Below the pieces are notes generated by a model. The model saw nothing but the letters and a program-made list of their open reading frames with translations. It ran no database searches and was not told the origin of the DNA. Source: Thermomucor indicae-seudaticae (lineage: Eukaryota; Mucoromycota; Mucoromycetes; Mucorales; Lichtheimiaceae). From it: a DNA stretch of 55,079 nt. This document shows positions 21,127 through 33,020 of this stretch, piece by piece. The stretch lies in contig JSYX01000113.1 of the NCBI GenBank assembly GCA_000787465.1, forward strand, positions 1-55,079, in the 5' to 3' direction. The first letter of the stretch is position 1; the number at the start of each line of letters is the position of its first letter. Made by a program: the position numbers and the translations under genes.

Positions 21127-23733
21127 TCAAGCACGCCTAATACGCTTCGGGATACGTCGAACGTCAATACGAATGTTCGCATAATCTGTCTCCTCATCAC
21201 CATTATTGTTAGGTCGTGGATTACGTGGCCTGCCCACTTCAGTCGCATCAACTGTCATCGGAATAAAGTCTATCGAATCCATCGGATTATCTGCTACCGG
21301 TGCCTATGACAGTGTACTCAATCAGTCATTTGTTTTATACACTGAATAACCCCCGCAATAATACCTTTTTGAATCTTTTAAAGTTAGGAACATTGTCATT
21401 TGCTGGTGCTTGTCGCTGATGCTGTTGTGGAGATGTTATGACAAGGATATCCTTTGTAACTATCTTGCTATACTTTTTTCCGGGTATAATAACGGTAGGA
21501 CTTGGTTCTCGAGCTGCTCCAGTACTCTCCGTAGGTATTATTTCTGGTCGGGAAGGTCGTCGTTGACTTTGCTGCGTCCGAGTGGTTGAGGGTTGACTTC
21601 TTGGACGCTGTCTAGGTGGCTGCACAGACGATGGTTGACTGTCAAGAGCATCCTCCTGGTCGACGTTATTAGCCACCGGAACAGACTCCTCATGCCTTTC
21701 ATCAATAAACGCAGGTTCTGCTTCTTCGCGTCTTGTTATAGAAAGAGGACGCTGCTGCTCCTCTCGGGAAGCAGGTACTGGCTCATTGTCACCAACCATA
21801 TCATCGAAGACATCATCAAGGCTTTCGGGGAACAATGCGGATAAATCGGTTTGCGGCACAGTTGGAACCTCTGTGGTCGTTATCGCTTCTGCAGGCGGCT
21901 GAGACACCTCTGACCGCGATACAGACGAGGAGGAAGTTGCAGGTAGAGGTTCGTAGTCTCCCACCATATCGTCAAATACATCCCCCATGGATAGGTATTC
22001 AATATCCTGGAAGGACGATAAGGCTTCCTGCTTAAACACATGCACGGCAGAAGAACAACTGGTCAGCTTACGTCGGTTGGAGCAGGCTCGTTACGGATGG
22101 ACTGAACGCTTGGCAAGGACGGTTCTGCTGGCAAGCTACTAGGCTGAGGGGTTGCTTCGCTAGTTCGCATGCTTGGTTCCATCAAAGAATACGTAATAGA
22201 TGGCTGCAGTGGTGTTTCCCTCGCCATTCCCGTACGCTCTGGAACTTCAGCTTGACTTGTGGGGAAAGGAGCGAAAAACACTTCGGTTGAACATTGCACA
22301 ATAGCGTCTGCCAAGTTTTGCAATAACACATAGGTTCGATTGCTTTTTGCATGTATATCAATAACCTCAAGTTACCGATCTTGGATTGGTTGGAACTGTC
22401 AAGATGAGCGTTCTCGCTCACTTACCTCCGTTCGAGGACTGCTTTGATGCCTTGCCAAGAAGACGAGTCGTTGTCTATCACTTTCTTTGAAGCCACAATG
22501 ACCCTACGCCTGGCTGTCAAGGCGCTTTCTGAGTAAGGTATCTCGAGCATGCAGTGCTGGGATCTGCCCGAAGCCGAAGCGATGATATCCTTCCATGTAT
22601 TATACTATAAAACGAGTCTTCACTTAATCAAGTGAAAAGCAGAAATTTGTTTTGCAATCGAGGCCATTACCTCTTCGTCGCTACAGAATAACCAAAACTC
22701 AAAGCCCGAGAATAGCGTCTTCCGTTCAGGCTTGGGTCTGCAATCCTCCGCTCTTATAAGCCCATCATTGTTTGCCTCTGGCGGAAGAAAGTCACCAGAA
22801 GGCCATTCGAAACCTACGTCCGTGGTCCCAGCCAAAGCACGAAACCACTCGATGGATACGATTGGCTTGGCGCAGGCCAGGCATCGCATCAGCTTGGCGG
22901 TCAATCGAATATCTTTCAAATAGAGGTGTGTCGATAATCGATCGTTCCACTCCTTCGTAAAAGTGATTCCTACCCGAGCACGGAAAGGACCGGTCATTTA
23001 GTGCGATATATGAAAGTAACTAGTCTAAGCGTACCCAGTTGAGTCCCAAATCCAAGGATCTCCGTCTTTTCATTGCGCGACAGTGAAGGTAGACAGGCAG
23101 TTACAGGTCGCCATTCAAGCCTTTATTAACGTTTCAATTGTTATCTTTTCTGTTCTGGCATTTCCAGTATCTGTCTAACAAGCCTATAGTTCTGCGTATT
23201 TTTGATACTTACACCATAACCGAATTCATCGTGCCAAATTTAATGATATCCGCCTCTTTAATGTCAACGTCGCCTTTACCTTGGATATTATCAGCATTCA
23301 CAAACGTGCCATACTTTGAGCCATCGTCGCGAAGCAGCACCGTGGGCCGGAAGGTTGGTTTTAGCTATCATTAGTAGGATCAATCAGTCAGCTTTTGCTC
23401 CAGTACAAATATATCAAATAAAGCTACTCACAGCGTCTTCATTTGTCATGTTTCCCACCACAATGGTACAATGGACTCGACTGACTGACTTATCCGCCAG
23501 TACGATATCTGTATCTACAAATACATGAAAGGGTAGCGTGAGTATCCTGCCAAGCGTGTGTCGCGTTTCTGGTTACTTTTCCGGCCAACCGTGTATTGTT
23601 TGTTGGGTCTTAACAATGCGTCAGGTACATGATCTACACCCATTCTTTAGCGAAATCGAGATAGTAGAAGGTGATGGTCAACACTCGAGTACATGCCACG
23701 CACGATCGATCTGTCAGGACAGAGGAACCACAT
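21127..23733 (-). CDS. NBS1: Nibrin/Nbs1, Mre11-complex subunit
   Basis: Ten exons: 23733-23693, 23644-23577, 23514-23432, 23364-23213, 23120-23035, 22969-22671, 22604-22426, 22342-22072, 22027-21365, 21303-21127; about 672 aa. The N-terminal FHA domain shows YTVGRKNTDIVLADKSVSRVH (in part) and DDGSKYGTFVN. Two BRCT-type modules follow (LGITFTKEWNDRLSTHLYL, KPIVSIEWFRAL; then FEFWLFCSDEEYNTWKDII). The long acidic, disordered middle has two DDVFDDMVGD repeats. The C-terminus has PNFKRFKK, matching the Mre11-binding NFKxFKK motif of vertebrate NBS1. Nbs1 links Mre11-Rad50 to phosphorylated partners and to ATM/Tel1 at double-strand breaks. Exons 2 to 10 are phase-consistent. The border of the first 41-nt exon (MWFLCPDR...) is the weakest. 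The gene shares a 122-bp divergent promoter with XAP5. Confidence 0.85.
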
Positions 23734-23855
23734 GCTGTTTGACGTTAGGAAAGAAAAGGCAGCAGCGGTTCAAAAAATGCGTTCGGAAAGTGAAAACAGA
23801 TTTGGGGAGCACAGAGACCACACGCACACTTTTGCTTTGATCAAGATAAACAACA
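23734..23855. promoter_or_regulatory. Compact divergent promoter (NBS1 / XAP5)
   Basis: Only 122 bp separate the predicted NBS1 (-) and XAP5 (+) start codons, so both 5' UTRs and promoters must lie here or overlap the opposite gene. No clear TATA box is seen. Confidence 0.55.
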
Positions 23856-25272
23856 ATGGATTCCAAAGCAGAAGGTCAACGTCAGGCGATGCTAGAAAAA
23901 GCTCGCCGCAAGATCTATGAAGAGTCAGAAAGAGAACGACAAAAGATAGCAAAGGTAGGCTAGATGTGAAAAAACGGTTTGCGGTCTGATGTTTTCATGA
24001 TCGATAACGATCTGTTGCGTGTACAGCAAAGCGAAGTTCGAGTTGGAGCCGATAAATTCGTTGCAACAACCAGCGACATCGAATCACAATTGAAAAGCAG
24101 TACGATCGGTTTAACGGAATTGCGCGATTACAGAAAGATCAAAGAGAATCTGGAAGAGCAGCAGATGCGTGAGGCGGCGAAAACTGCGCCGCTCGGGTAC
24201 GTCCTTCACCTCCTCTGCTTGCCAGTTATGTCCGGTATACTGACAAGAATTGTTACTCCAGAGATGAAAAGAAGCGAAAAAAGAAGAAAAAGAAAGCAAC
24301 CGTCAAATTATCGTTTGCTGGCGACGAAGAAGAAGAGGAAGAAGAAGAGGCAGAGGAGGAGTCAACTGAGAATGGAAAGCGCAAGAAACGCAAAATGTTA
24401 AAGGATCCAACAGTAGACACCAGCTTTTTACCTGACAGAGAAAGAGAAGAAATGGAACGGCAGCAGCGTGAAGAGTTAAGAAAGGAATGGCTCAAGCGAC
24501 AAGAAGAAATCAAAAGTGAGTTATGAGCAGATCGATCGTGGAAAGGAACGGTGTTCACTCATGCGGTTCAGCTCTCATTTTGACATATAGAGGAAACGAT
24601 CAATATCACATACTCTTATTGGGATGGCAGTGGCCACCGTAAAGTTGTGCAGGTAAAGCACAGTACACGACAAAGAATTGGACATATGCCTCATCTTGTA
24701 TATCTTTCCAGTGCAAGAAAGGCGACAGCATTGCACAGTTCCTGGACGCATGCAGACAACAGTTTCCTCAGCTGCGTGGTGTCAATGTGGACAACCTGTT
24801 GTATGTCAAAGAAGATCTGATTATTCCACATGTAAGGCCAATTAGTTGCGGTCACGGCTTAGAATGACTAAACTAATCGTTCTTGTTATGGTAGCATTAC
24901 ACTTTTTACGACTTTATTATCAACAAAGCCCGTGGCAAATCTGGGCCGTTATTCAATTTCGATGTGCACGACGACGTTCGATTGGTGAACGATGCAACGA
25001 TCGAAAAAGATGAGGTAAGTTGCAGTTAAAGCAGTATTCGAACTTTATCTGATCAATACATGCATGTTATATTAGTCTCATGCGGGTAAGGTTGTTGAGA
25101 GATCGTGGTACGAGAAGAATAAGCATATCTTCCCTGCGAGTCGTTGGGAGGTCTTTGATCCCGAAAAGAACGTAAGTGTGCATCCTGTATACTTACTATC
25201 CTCAATTTCTCTAATTGAGTATTGTAGTACGGAAAGTACACGATCAAGGACACGAAAAAGCTGATCATTTAA
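23856..25272 (+). CDS. XAP5/FAM50-family nuclear protein
   Basis: Eight exons (23856-23954, 24027-24196, 24262-24515, 24591-24652, 24712-24831, 24895-25014, 25076-25171, 25228-25272) give 321 aa in perfect phase. The N-terminus [20 protein letters not shown] and the C-terminal half ([86 protein letters not shown]) are the conserved XAP5 domain. A Lys-rich run is followed by an acidic run ([13 protein letters not shown]) in the middle, typical of FAM50A. The family acts in the nucleus in transcription and splicing control (XCT in plants, Xap5 in fission yeast). The last exon ends [11 protein letters not shown]. The start is set by the first ATG after the shared promoter. Confidence 0.93.
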
Positions 25273-25712
25273 GTTGTCGTTTCATGTCTTTTTAAAGTAC
25301 ATTTGACTTGTCGTTAATAATAAATGTAATTTGCGTAATTCGTATTGTTTTCGACGTTATAAGTGAAGCATCTTTTTCGCCAAGCATAAACCATGATTTG
25401 CGTCAGTCAGAGAAGCATATTTGAACCGAATGAGGAAGTATTTGCGCGCCAATTACAGTGGCCCTCCGATTTAACGATGTTCGAAAGAGCCTTCTTTCCC
25501 TCTGTCTGCCTCCACATCTTCTTCATTGCAAACTTTACCAACTGTATGCACCAATAATTCTTGTGCTTTCCGTGAAACACCCATTGTATCTACACAAACT
25601 TTTTTGTAAATTTGTCCAAAATTTTAGTATAAAGCCTGTAAATGCAATTTGCTTCAAGCATAAGGTTTGCTTTTCGGAGATCGTTGACCCTGCTTTTCAT
25701 CCGAATACAACA
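25273..25712. other. Intergenic, no supported gene
   Basis: AT-rich 440-bp stretch. An open frame continues upstream of 25713 into this region but its composition (hydrophobic, Cys/Leu-rich) differs from the protein that follows, so it is read as a 5' leader. Confidence 0.4.
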
Positions 25713-26450
25713 ATGTTGCCTTGGGCAAATAAATCAGGGGAATCCTCAGGCAGTTCATCGATCCGTAGTGACCAAAATCTTGCGACTGGTAGCCGGTTTA
25801 CAAGTCAAGATCAAACAACCACTTCTGGCAGTCGCTTCCGGACACAGCCGAAACCCGTTAGCAATGAGGATCAAGCATTAAACGACAGGGCATTCGACCA
25901 ATTTATAGAGGGACAGTCACCTGCATCTCTGAATGCTCAATCACCACAATCACCAGCAATAACAGCACCTTACACGGCTCCCATAAGTAGCAGTATGTTG
26001 CCTACGGACGGTGCAGAAGTGGCAGCCCTTTTAAACTCGAGCGCCTACACGGAGGTATTGCACAGCGACGATCTGCAACCAGACTCTAGCACCTACTCGA
26101 GCTACCGTCACGATTTCGATACACAGCACAGTTTGGCCGAAATACAGCGTCAGAGGCTATGGGAGGACCTGCTGCGTGCGGATGATCTGGTGGCCTACCT
26201 GCAACAAAACTTGAAATATACGGATGACATTTATGGTTTGCCTGAGCCAGTCGAGTCGCTTGTCAAGGAAGCACGTCAGGAAGTTGTACAGGAAGATCAA
26301 CAGAATAAACCAAGACGCGCGGTTGAGAGACTTGACATGCTCCGTAATCATTTGATGGGACGGGCAAATGGAAATGCACAAGAAGCTGCTCGGCAGAGTT
26401 ATCAGCTACAAGCGGATGAATGGGCCAAGATTTTCTCTAGCGGTATCTAG
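25713..26450 (+). CDS. Hypothetical conserved-looking protein
   Basis: A 245-aa intronless frame, start chosen at MLPWANKSGESSGSSS because the protein-like composition begins there. The N-terminal 110 residues are Ser/Gln/Thr-rich with two SRF/GSRF repeats (TGSRFTSQDQ, SGSRFRTQP) and an acidic DRAFDQFIEG. The C-terminal half is helical and soluble: QRQRLWEDLLRADDLVAYLQ, EPVESLVKEARQEVV, AVERLDMLRNHLMGRANGNA, and ends LQADEWAKIFSSGI. The Trp-containing end motifs look like docking elements, but no known family was recognised. Confidence 0.6.
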   Translation: MLPWANKSGESSGSSSIRSDQNLATGSRFTSQDQTTTSGSRFRTQPKPVSNEDQALNDRAFDQFIEGQSPASLNAQSPQSPAITAPYTAPISSSMLPTDGAEVAALLNSSAYTEVLHSDDLQPDSSTYSSYRHDFDTQHSLAEIQRQRLWEDLLRADDLVAYLQQNLKYTDDIYGLPEPVESLVKEARQEVVQEDQQNKPRRAVERLDMLRNHLMGRANGNAQEAARQSYQLQADEWAKIFSSGI

Positions 26451-26680
26451 TAGTGTCGCCCTTCATAATAGACAAAAGGGGCGTTACAGCCTTGCAGACA
26501 GTATTTGAGATGACAGATAGAAGGGATGCCGTCTGTCGTTTGCAAAAGTACGCAGTACATTATGACATTGAGAGCAGATTCTGTGGCTATTTCCATAGCA
26601 TAGAATTGGCATGATATGAAAGCAGAAAAAGAAGGGTTGCATGTTTATAACGAAGAATGTAACAAAGTACGAACCACTAC

Positions 26681-28570
26681 CTAGTTTTTGGCTGCCTTCT
26701 TCTTCAGAGCCTTCTTTTTGCGTTCCAGTTTTGCAACCTAAAGAACAACAATGTTAGAAAACGTTAGCTCCTTGGACGTATTGTTTGTTACGGACCTCTT
26801 CTTTCTTCTTGTTCAATCCGTATTGCATTTGTTTGTACAGTTTTCGTTGCTTGTTCGACATCATAATGTGTGCCATCTCTTTTTGTTCTTGCTCTTCGAT
26901 CTCGGCAGCCGTTCGTTTCTTGGTCTTTGTTGGTTTCTTTGGCGTTTCAGCCTGCTCTTCCTCGTCTTCTTCTTCTTTGACCACCTTGACCTCGTCCTTC
27001 TCCTCAAGCGTTTCTTCTTCTTCTCCATCTTCTTCGAGCTCTTCCTGTTCGTCATCCTCTTGTTCTCCTCTCTCAGCCCGTTCAATAAAGGATTCTGCGC
27101 TTTCAGGGACATAGTCACCTTCCTTGGCTTCCACGAACGGACTCAGGTGCGGTGGCAGTACCTGCCCTGGCTCGTAATATTTCGTTTGTAACAATTTCCG
27201 TGCATTGATACAATCCGCTACCCATTGTGGCTGGACATAGTGACGGGACAGTATACGGTTAGGCACTGAGGGTCGGTCGCAAATCTGGTGTGTGATACGT
27301 TCGTCTGTCTCTGGGTAAGGTGGATTGGCACCTGCGGTCTCGTCCCAACTAACTTGACCACCACAAGACCGGATCATGAATTCAAGTGCATATCGTGGTG
27401 TTTCCCGTGAAATAAAGAAGACGCATTTCGAAAACAAGTTGCGTAATGCTGATATTTCGTTGGTTTGCTGTTGGATCTTTTGAAGTGTGATCGCATTTGC
27501 GTCCTGCTCTTCCTCGTCTTGTGCAGTTGATTTGAACTCGTCCAGACTGTCGACTGCCGCTTGGTCATCCATTACCTCAGCGTTGTTGCCACCAAAGCTG
27601 ATTGAGTGTACTTCAAGGTAGTTTGCCGTCTTTTCAAATTTGGGTGGATATGAAGCGTTCATCTCGCTGTATAAGCGGAAATTGACGAATCCCATGAGTG
27701 TAATGTAAAATTCCAAGAACGTGAGCATGACTCGGAAATCAACATCGTCAGGGATCTAATAAAAAGGACATCAGAGAATTTCCGGCTACCACATCTCCAC
27801 CATGAATCTACATACGTCTTGGGAAAACTGATAAGGAACAATCCAAGTTATGGTTTGGCCTTTAATTTCTGCCTGATAATATATGCCTTTGATGGAAAAG
27901 AAGACTTTGCGCAGGCTGCGAGTATTGGCGACGTAGGTCTGGAATTCTGCGATGAGTCGTTGGCAATCTGCGACCATATTGGCCTTGATACTGTTTTCTG
28001 CTGGCAATCTCGCAAACAAATATAGCATCGATAATGCGTCATCCAAGTCTCGCAAAGCATCAATAAAAGTGGGGTATCTACACTCAGCAGACTTAGCAAA
28101 ACGTCATATTCGCTCATTCACTCCAGTCCGCATTATTGATTACCTCTCCTTCACAATATGATCCAACGTGTAGATGGGCTTGCAGTTATCCTGCAATGAC
28201 TTCGCCTTGCTCATTTCATTTCTGCGGAGCACCTTGTTGAGCTTTCGAGCAAAGATCTTGTATTCGCGGAACTTTTGCAGTAATGGCTCATGAAGAAGGT
28301 ATCGAATGTCTTTGGCATAGTAGAACGTGGCTGGTGCAGAAGAGCCCTTGTTGGCTTTTTTGTGATTCTTTGGTACTCGTGGATAAATGCCCTTGAGAAT
28401 GCACAAGCGTCTAATAAACAGGTGTAAGATAATGGTCGTAGATTCCCCAAATGGCGACGTTTATTATACCTAAAGTCAGCCAATGAGATCTGAAGCTTCT
28501 TCAAAGCCTGCTGTCTTGTAATGTAGGTGACGGCAGCACCTTGTTTTCCTTTCTTTTGCACTTTGGCCAT
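26681..28570 (-). CDS. NOP7: Pescadillo (Nop7/PES1), 60S ribosome biogenesis
   Basis: Five exons (28570-28470, 28410-28144, 28077-27816, 27755-26796, 26737-26681) give 548 aa, near the family length. The N-terminus [19 protein letters not shown] and [16 protein letters not shown] are pescadillo signatures, followed by [41 protein letters not shown] and a BRCT domain ([39 protein letters not shown]). The C-terminus is a long acidic stretch and a Lys-rich tail ([14 protein letters not shown]). Nop7 works with Erb1 and Ytm1 in nucleolar processing of 27S pre-rRNA. It is divergently arranged with the uS8 gene. The last intron uses a GTCCGT donor. Confidence 0.95.
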
Positions 28571-29024
28571 GTCTTCCCCTTTGTCAGTAAGAAAAAGAAA
28601 AAGCTGGCGAGAATTGGGCAAAAATGTGACTCCAAGTGGCTTGGACAGTCAATTCATTGGGGACACTCGCGAACTTCTTGCTCTTCCTCTTCTCTCTTTC
28701 CAAAGTTATCACCCAAGGTAAATACATCCATCCATTCATTATCCTGCGGCAAGAGAGAAAAGAGATCGTTATCCACATGGATAATGTACATCTTCAGTGG
28801 ATGAAAAGAAGAAAAGCTACTGTATAGTCACTTGCAAAGCTCTTTTATCCGTACAAGAGCCACTTGTTTGAGACGCTGCATCGATGCTTAAATGAATCGC
28901 CCTCTTCCTCTCTTTTACTTTCGGGCGACACTCATTTTAGCGTACGAATGCTAATCGACATTTTTGCTTCTTTCTTTTCTACCTGCACGCGCGGCAATAG
29001 GTTCTACATTAGTACGCGCAAACA
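28571..29024. promoter_or_regulatory. Divergent promoter region between pescadillo and uS8
   Basis: 454 bp separating the start codons of two ribosome-production genes on opposite strands; co-regulation is plausible. No gene was recognised inside. Confidence 0.45.
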
Positions 29025-29488
29025 ATGGTCCGCACTTCTGTCCTTAACGATTGCTTGACGAGCATCAACAATGCCGAAAGACGCGGCAAGCGACAAGTCA
29101 TGATTCGTCCTTCGTCCAAGGTCATTGTCAAGTTTCTTTCTGTGATGCAAAAGCATGGTAGGGCTCGGATGACACGACGTGGATTCTTACAGAGCCCTTT
29201 TGCTCATGTTTCGGTCGCGTTTTGTTAGATTACATTGGTGAATTTGAGGAAATCGACGACCACCGTAACGGTAAAATCGTCATTCAACTCAACGGTCGTC
29301 TCAACAAGTGCGGCGTTGTGTCTCCCCGTTTCAACATTAAGCTTTCAGAATTGGAAAAGTGGACTTCGAACTTACTGCCTTCGCGTCAGTTCGGTTACTT
29401 GGTCTTGACTACCTCGGCTGGTATCATGGACCACGAGGAAGCTCGCCGCAAGCACGTTGGTGGCAAGATCCTTGGTTTCTTTTACTAA
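29025..29488 (+). CDS. RPS22: 40S ribosomal protein uS8 (S22/S15a)
   Basis: Two exons, 29025-29157 and 29229-29488, give exactly 130 aa, the universal length. The sequence reads [20 protein letters not shown], then across the intron [53 protein letters not shown] and ends GGKILGFFY. It binds helix 21 of 18S rRNA in the small subunit. Codon bias is strong, as for uL5. Confidence 0.96.
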
Positions 29489-29588
29489 GAATAAAAATAT
29501 CGATCGATTGAAACATATAATCTTGTTTACTGTTCGCTATTTGGCATACATATATCATAAGAACACTTCAGTAACTTTTAAGTGCATT

Positions 29589-31010
29589 CTAGTCATCCTC
29601 TTGAGACAGATGATCAAATTGCTGTTCTTTTGCTATCTCTCGGCTCAAAATGTAGAATCCAATCAGTATCAGAATGCTTCCAATGACGGTGGACGCAGGA
29701 ACCATGACGCCTGTGACCAGCACATCCGTTACTGCCACTGCCGGCACTGTGAGCATGACACCCACAGCTGCAAAGACAGGGTTGACGAGGGCAATGACGC
29801 ACATGAAAGTAGCATTGTAAACGACACTCATGGACGCGATACCGAGCACATACATGAAGGTCGTCGCGTCTGGCAGTTCGAACGTTTCGTAGCCGGACCA
29901 ATGCAGGAACGGCAAAGGGATCCACAAGAGCAGCAACGTAATAATACCGATGACTCCGGTTACGGCATTGGCAAACAGGATCGTGGGACGAGGAGGCGTC
30001 GCGTACTTTTTGTAGTACACTTCGTAGAATCCGTAAGCAGCAGCGCCCACCACGGCGACCAGGATACCCAGAGCCGAAGAGTAAGAATCCATCCCATCTT
30101 GTCGTTCTTCTCCTGATGATGGTGACTCGGCGTCTTGATCGGTAGAATCAGATGGCCAAAACGCCATGGCAAAGACACCGGCCATACAGAGCACCACGGC
30201 AACGAGTTTGGTTGCCACAAGACGGTCGCCGAGCATCCAGATAGAGAATAAGTAGGCAAAAAAGCAGCCCGTGTTGTAGATGGCCGTCAAGTTCGACATG
30301 CTGGTTAGATTGACGCTGACATACCACAAGTAGGCCGGGATCGTCAATAGGATGGCAAGCCACAGCATCGTATGGGTGATGAAACGGCATGATAACAGTA
30401 GTAGCGCGGCATCGGAATGCTGCTGACCAAGCACCTGGCGCTGTAGTTCATAAATCGATTCCAAGAGGTCAGATCGACATGTTCGTGCTGTATCTTTCAT
30501 GAGGGATAACAGTCCTTTCCCAGAATCGGTTCGACGGGCAATGCATTCGGCGAGATATTGGATGGGTATCATGGCAATATAGCAGCAGTGACTAATGTAG
30601 CTAAAAGAAGGGGAAAGAAGTCAATAAAGCTATTATACTTCTTGCCGTGTGTGTGCGTGTCCGTCAAAGGAGAGTAAAACGAAGAGGGCCTTCTTGTCCT
30701 TAACTAACGGTGCCACAAACTTGATTCTGCAAGGAGAAGCCTTTCAGGCACACGCAAAAAAAGTTCTTCTGTTGCATTGTGAAAGCGAAAAAGGAAAGGA
30801 ATAAGAGACATACAGAATAAAGTATGGTTTCTGGTAGTTCGTGGTCCGTTGAACATATTGCGCCAATTCAGTCTGAAGGACAAATGAGGCAATGCAAATC
30901 GTCAGCATGAGAGCTGCCATCAAAGATCGCGACTTGCCGGACCGAGTTCTGGCAGGCACAGTTTGCTGTTCGTCATCAGCTGCTATGGCATGGTAAGTTT
31001 GAGAATGCAT
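29589..31010 (-). CDS. EamA/SLC35F-type drug-metabolite transporter
   Basis: Two exons, 31010-30814 and 30600-29589, give 402 aa. The splice recreates KPYFILYISHCCYIAMIPIQ, a conserved segment of fungal/plant DMT transporters. Hydropathy shows about ten helices, e.g. SLMAALMLTICIASFVLQ, LWLAILLTIPAYLWYVSV, LVAVVLCMAGVFAMAF, SALGILVAVVGAAAYGFY and VIGSILILIGFYIL. The NLTSMSNLTAIYNTGCFFAYL region is the EamA core. Relatives include yeast Thi74/YML018C-like vacuolar proteins and SLC35F members; the substrate cannot be predicted. There is a hydrophilic, acidic loop (residues about 220-250, DQDAESPSSGEE) between the two halves. Confidence 0.82.
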
Positions 31011-31568
31011 CGGTACATGAATCAGCGAGGTTTCAAAGACGATTCAAGTCCAATTGTTATTATCAGATACTTTTGAGTTCAGCGGCATGTGAATATGGTG
31101 TAATTGTACAGAATATGTCCAGAAGACTGAAATCTGTTTTTGCGCAAAGTACGTTTACCCTTGTTCAAAACTATACCAGACGCAGATATTGATTAAAGAT
31201 TCCTGAGTAGTTTGCAAACGGGAGGTTGTACGGGATCCATCATAATAGCTTGGCCGAGAAAAATATATACATTCTCGTGTTACATGGAGCAGAAAGAAAT
31301 CCTTTGGATAAACCAGGGTCAATCTCCTCTTTGACCATGATTCATGCTGTTTGAATTGGCGATTAACCATTTTTCGAAGAACATTACAATAAGCCGAGTA
31401 GCACAAATGTAAAAGTATCGGGAAAAGGGGGAGAAGGAGTATCCATTCATCAAAATCCGCCAATCATCAACGCCAAACGCACGATAGACTTACAATCAAA
31501 TGGCTTCTTATAAAAGACCACCACACCTTTCTTCTGCGTTTCCTTTATGCGTTATACGCTATACGAAA
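31011..31568. other. Divergent intergenic region
   Basis: 558 bp between the transporter (-) and the methyltransferase (+). Apart from the TATA box near its right end, no feature was recognised. Confidence 0.45.
31509..31516 (+). promoter_or_regulatory. TATA box of the methyltransferase gene
   Basis: TATAAAAG lies 53 bp upstream of the ATG at 31569. This argues against the earlier in-frame ATG at 31500, which is upstream of the TATA element. Confidence 0.6.
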
Positions 31569-32793
31569 ATGACCGATACTGTAAAAGGAAATATTTTCAA
31601 GACTAATTTCCGTTGGGATAATGGGCGACGACTGGCCGATGACAGGGATATTGCATATATTCTGCCAAGTGATCAAGGCGAAGTCGATCGCTTGAAACTG
31701 AACCACAAACTTTGGAAGTAAGTCCTATTCTCTTTGGAAATGATACATTGACTAACTCATATTACGCTTTTCGCCTAGGATATTACTGGGCGGGTACGCG
31801 TCACGTTATGTCAATGTTTCCACGTTTGAGACACTTCCTCATTTCTGATAATGGGTCGCACATAGGCTGTACAAGTCTGACCTTCATGATCAATTGACAA
31901 AAGGTATCCGCGTTCTTGACGTTGGCTGCGGACCAGGCTGGTGGTCACTGGTATGTTTCTACCTACTCTGTATGTAGAAAAAACGTGAATCCTGGGATGA
32001 TACAAACCCTCTTTTTTAAACTGTAGGACATGGCCAAGCTTTATCCCAATTCCGAGTTCGTCGGGATCGATATGGCGGATGTCTTTGTCACACAAGACAA
32101 ACCGGCCAACGTTACTTTTCATATTATGAATGCAGGAATTGGTCTTGACTTTGAAGACAATTCCTTTAACTTCGTGTTTCAGCGGTTTTTGGTTATGGGT
32201 CTATCTGTGGACCAGTACCGACGCTCAGTGAGCGAAATGAAACGTGTCCTCAAGCCCGGAGGTTCTATCGAAATACTTGAACTGATCAATGATTACACGA
32301 ACGCCAGTGAAGCCTTTGCAAAGATCTCGTCATGGAGTAAGTGCATATACTATTCTTCATACTGGGAAAAGTAACTCATCCATATTTCTTTTGTCGACAG
32401 TCAACGAGACCATGGAGAAAAGACAACTGGATTCGTATATTGCGGATAAAGTATCTACATTACTTTTAGAAGCTGGCTACGTCGATATCAAGGACGTCAA
32501 CTACGATGTCCCGTTGGGTAAGTTTGACGGATGCGTACTCTCTCTCTCTTCACAGGCTGACAGTGGCACCCATTTTTGCAGGTCCGTGGGGCAATCAACC
32601 AGGAGAAATGTTCCTGGCTATCCAAGCATTGGCTTTGCCAGCAGTCAAGGTGATGGTTACCCAGCTCACATCTGTTGCTGAGGAGGAGTACGACCGAGCC
32701 GTTCAACAAGCTTTGGAGGAAGCAAAAACACATCAAGTCTCGACTCGGTGCCGACTCATCTATGCAAAGAAACCGTCGAGCGAAGACAACTAA
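31569..32793 (+). CDS. SAM-dependent methyltransferase (class I)
   Basis: Six exons (31569-31717, 31779-31793, 31866-31950, 32027-32336, 32401-32517, 32582-32793) give 295 aa. Exon 2 is only 15 nt; with both neighbours it reads LWKILLGGLYKSDLHD, and reading through either flanking intron hits stops. Motif I is VLDVGCGPGWWSLDMAKLYP, the acidic adenosine ligand sits in FVGIDMAD, motif post-I/II is NSFNFVFQRFLVMGL and motif III is LKPGGSIEILEL. These are typical of the expanded fungal methyltransferase family (LaeA/UbiE-like), often of unknown substrate. The C-terminus (PWGNQPGEMFLAIQALALPA) is shared by these early-fungal paralogues. Start chosen downstream of the TATA box. Confidence 0.85.
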
Positions 32794-33020
32794 GTAGCTA
32801 CATACTGTAGGCTTCTGTAGGCTTATTTTTGATATGGCTAATAATTATGTATGAATGCATCGGGATACTCTGGAACCCAAAAGAACTTTATTGCGAAATG
32901 ACGCAATCTGTGAACAAACCTTTTTTGTCTTTTGTTGTCAGAACTGGATGTATTACAGTATAAATGATATGATATCTGGACATTTGTCACAATTTTATTG
33001 TCATGTTGCTCGTCAGACAA

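Noticed and set aside
29457..30116. Plus-strand frame antisense to the DMT transporter
   Set aside because: His/Asp/Arg-rich complement of the transporter's hydrophobic codons; no supported start.
31500..31568. Upstream in-frame ATG of the methyltransferase
   Set aside because: Lies upstream of the TATA box and adds residues not seen in the family pattern.
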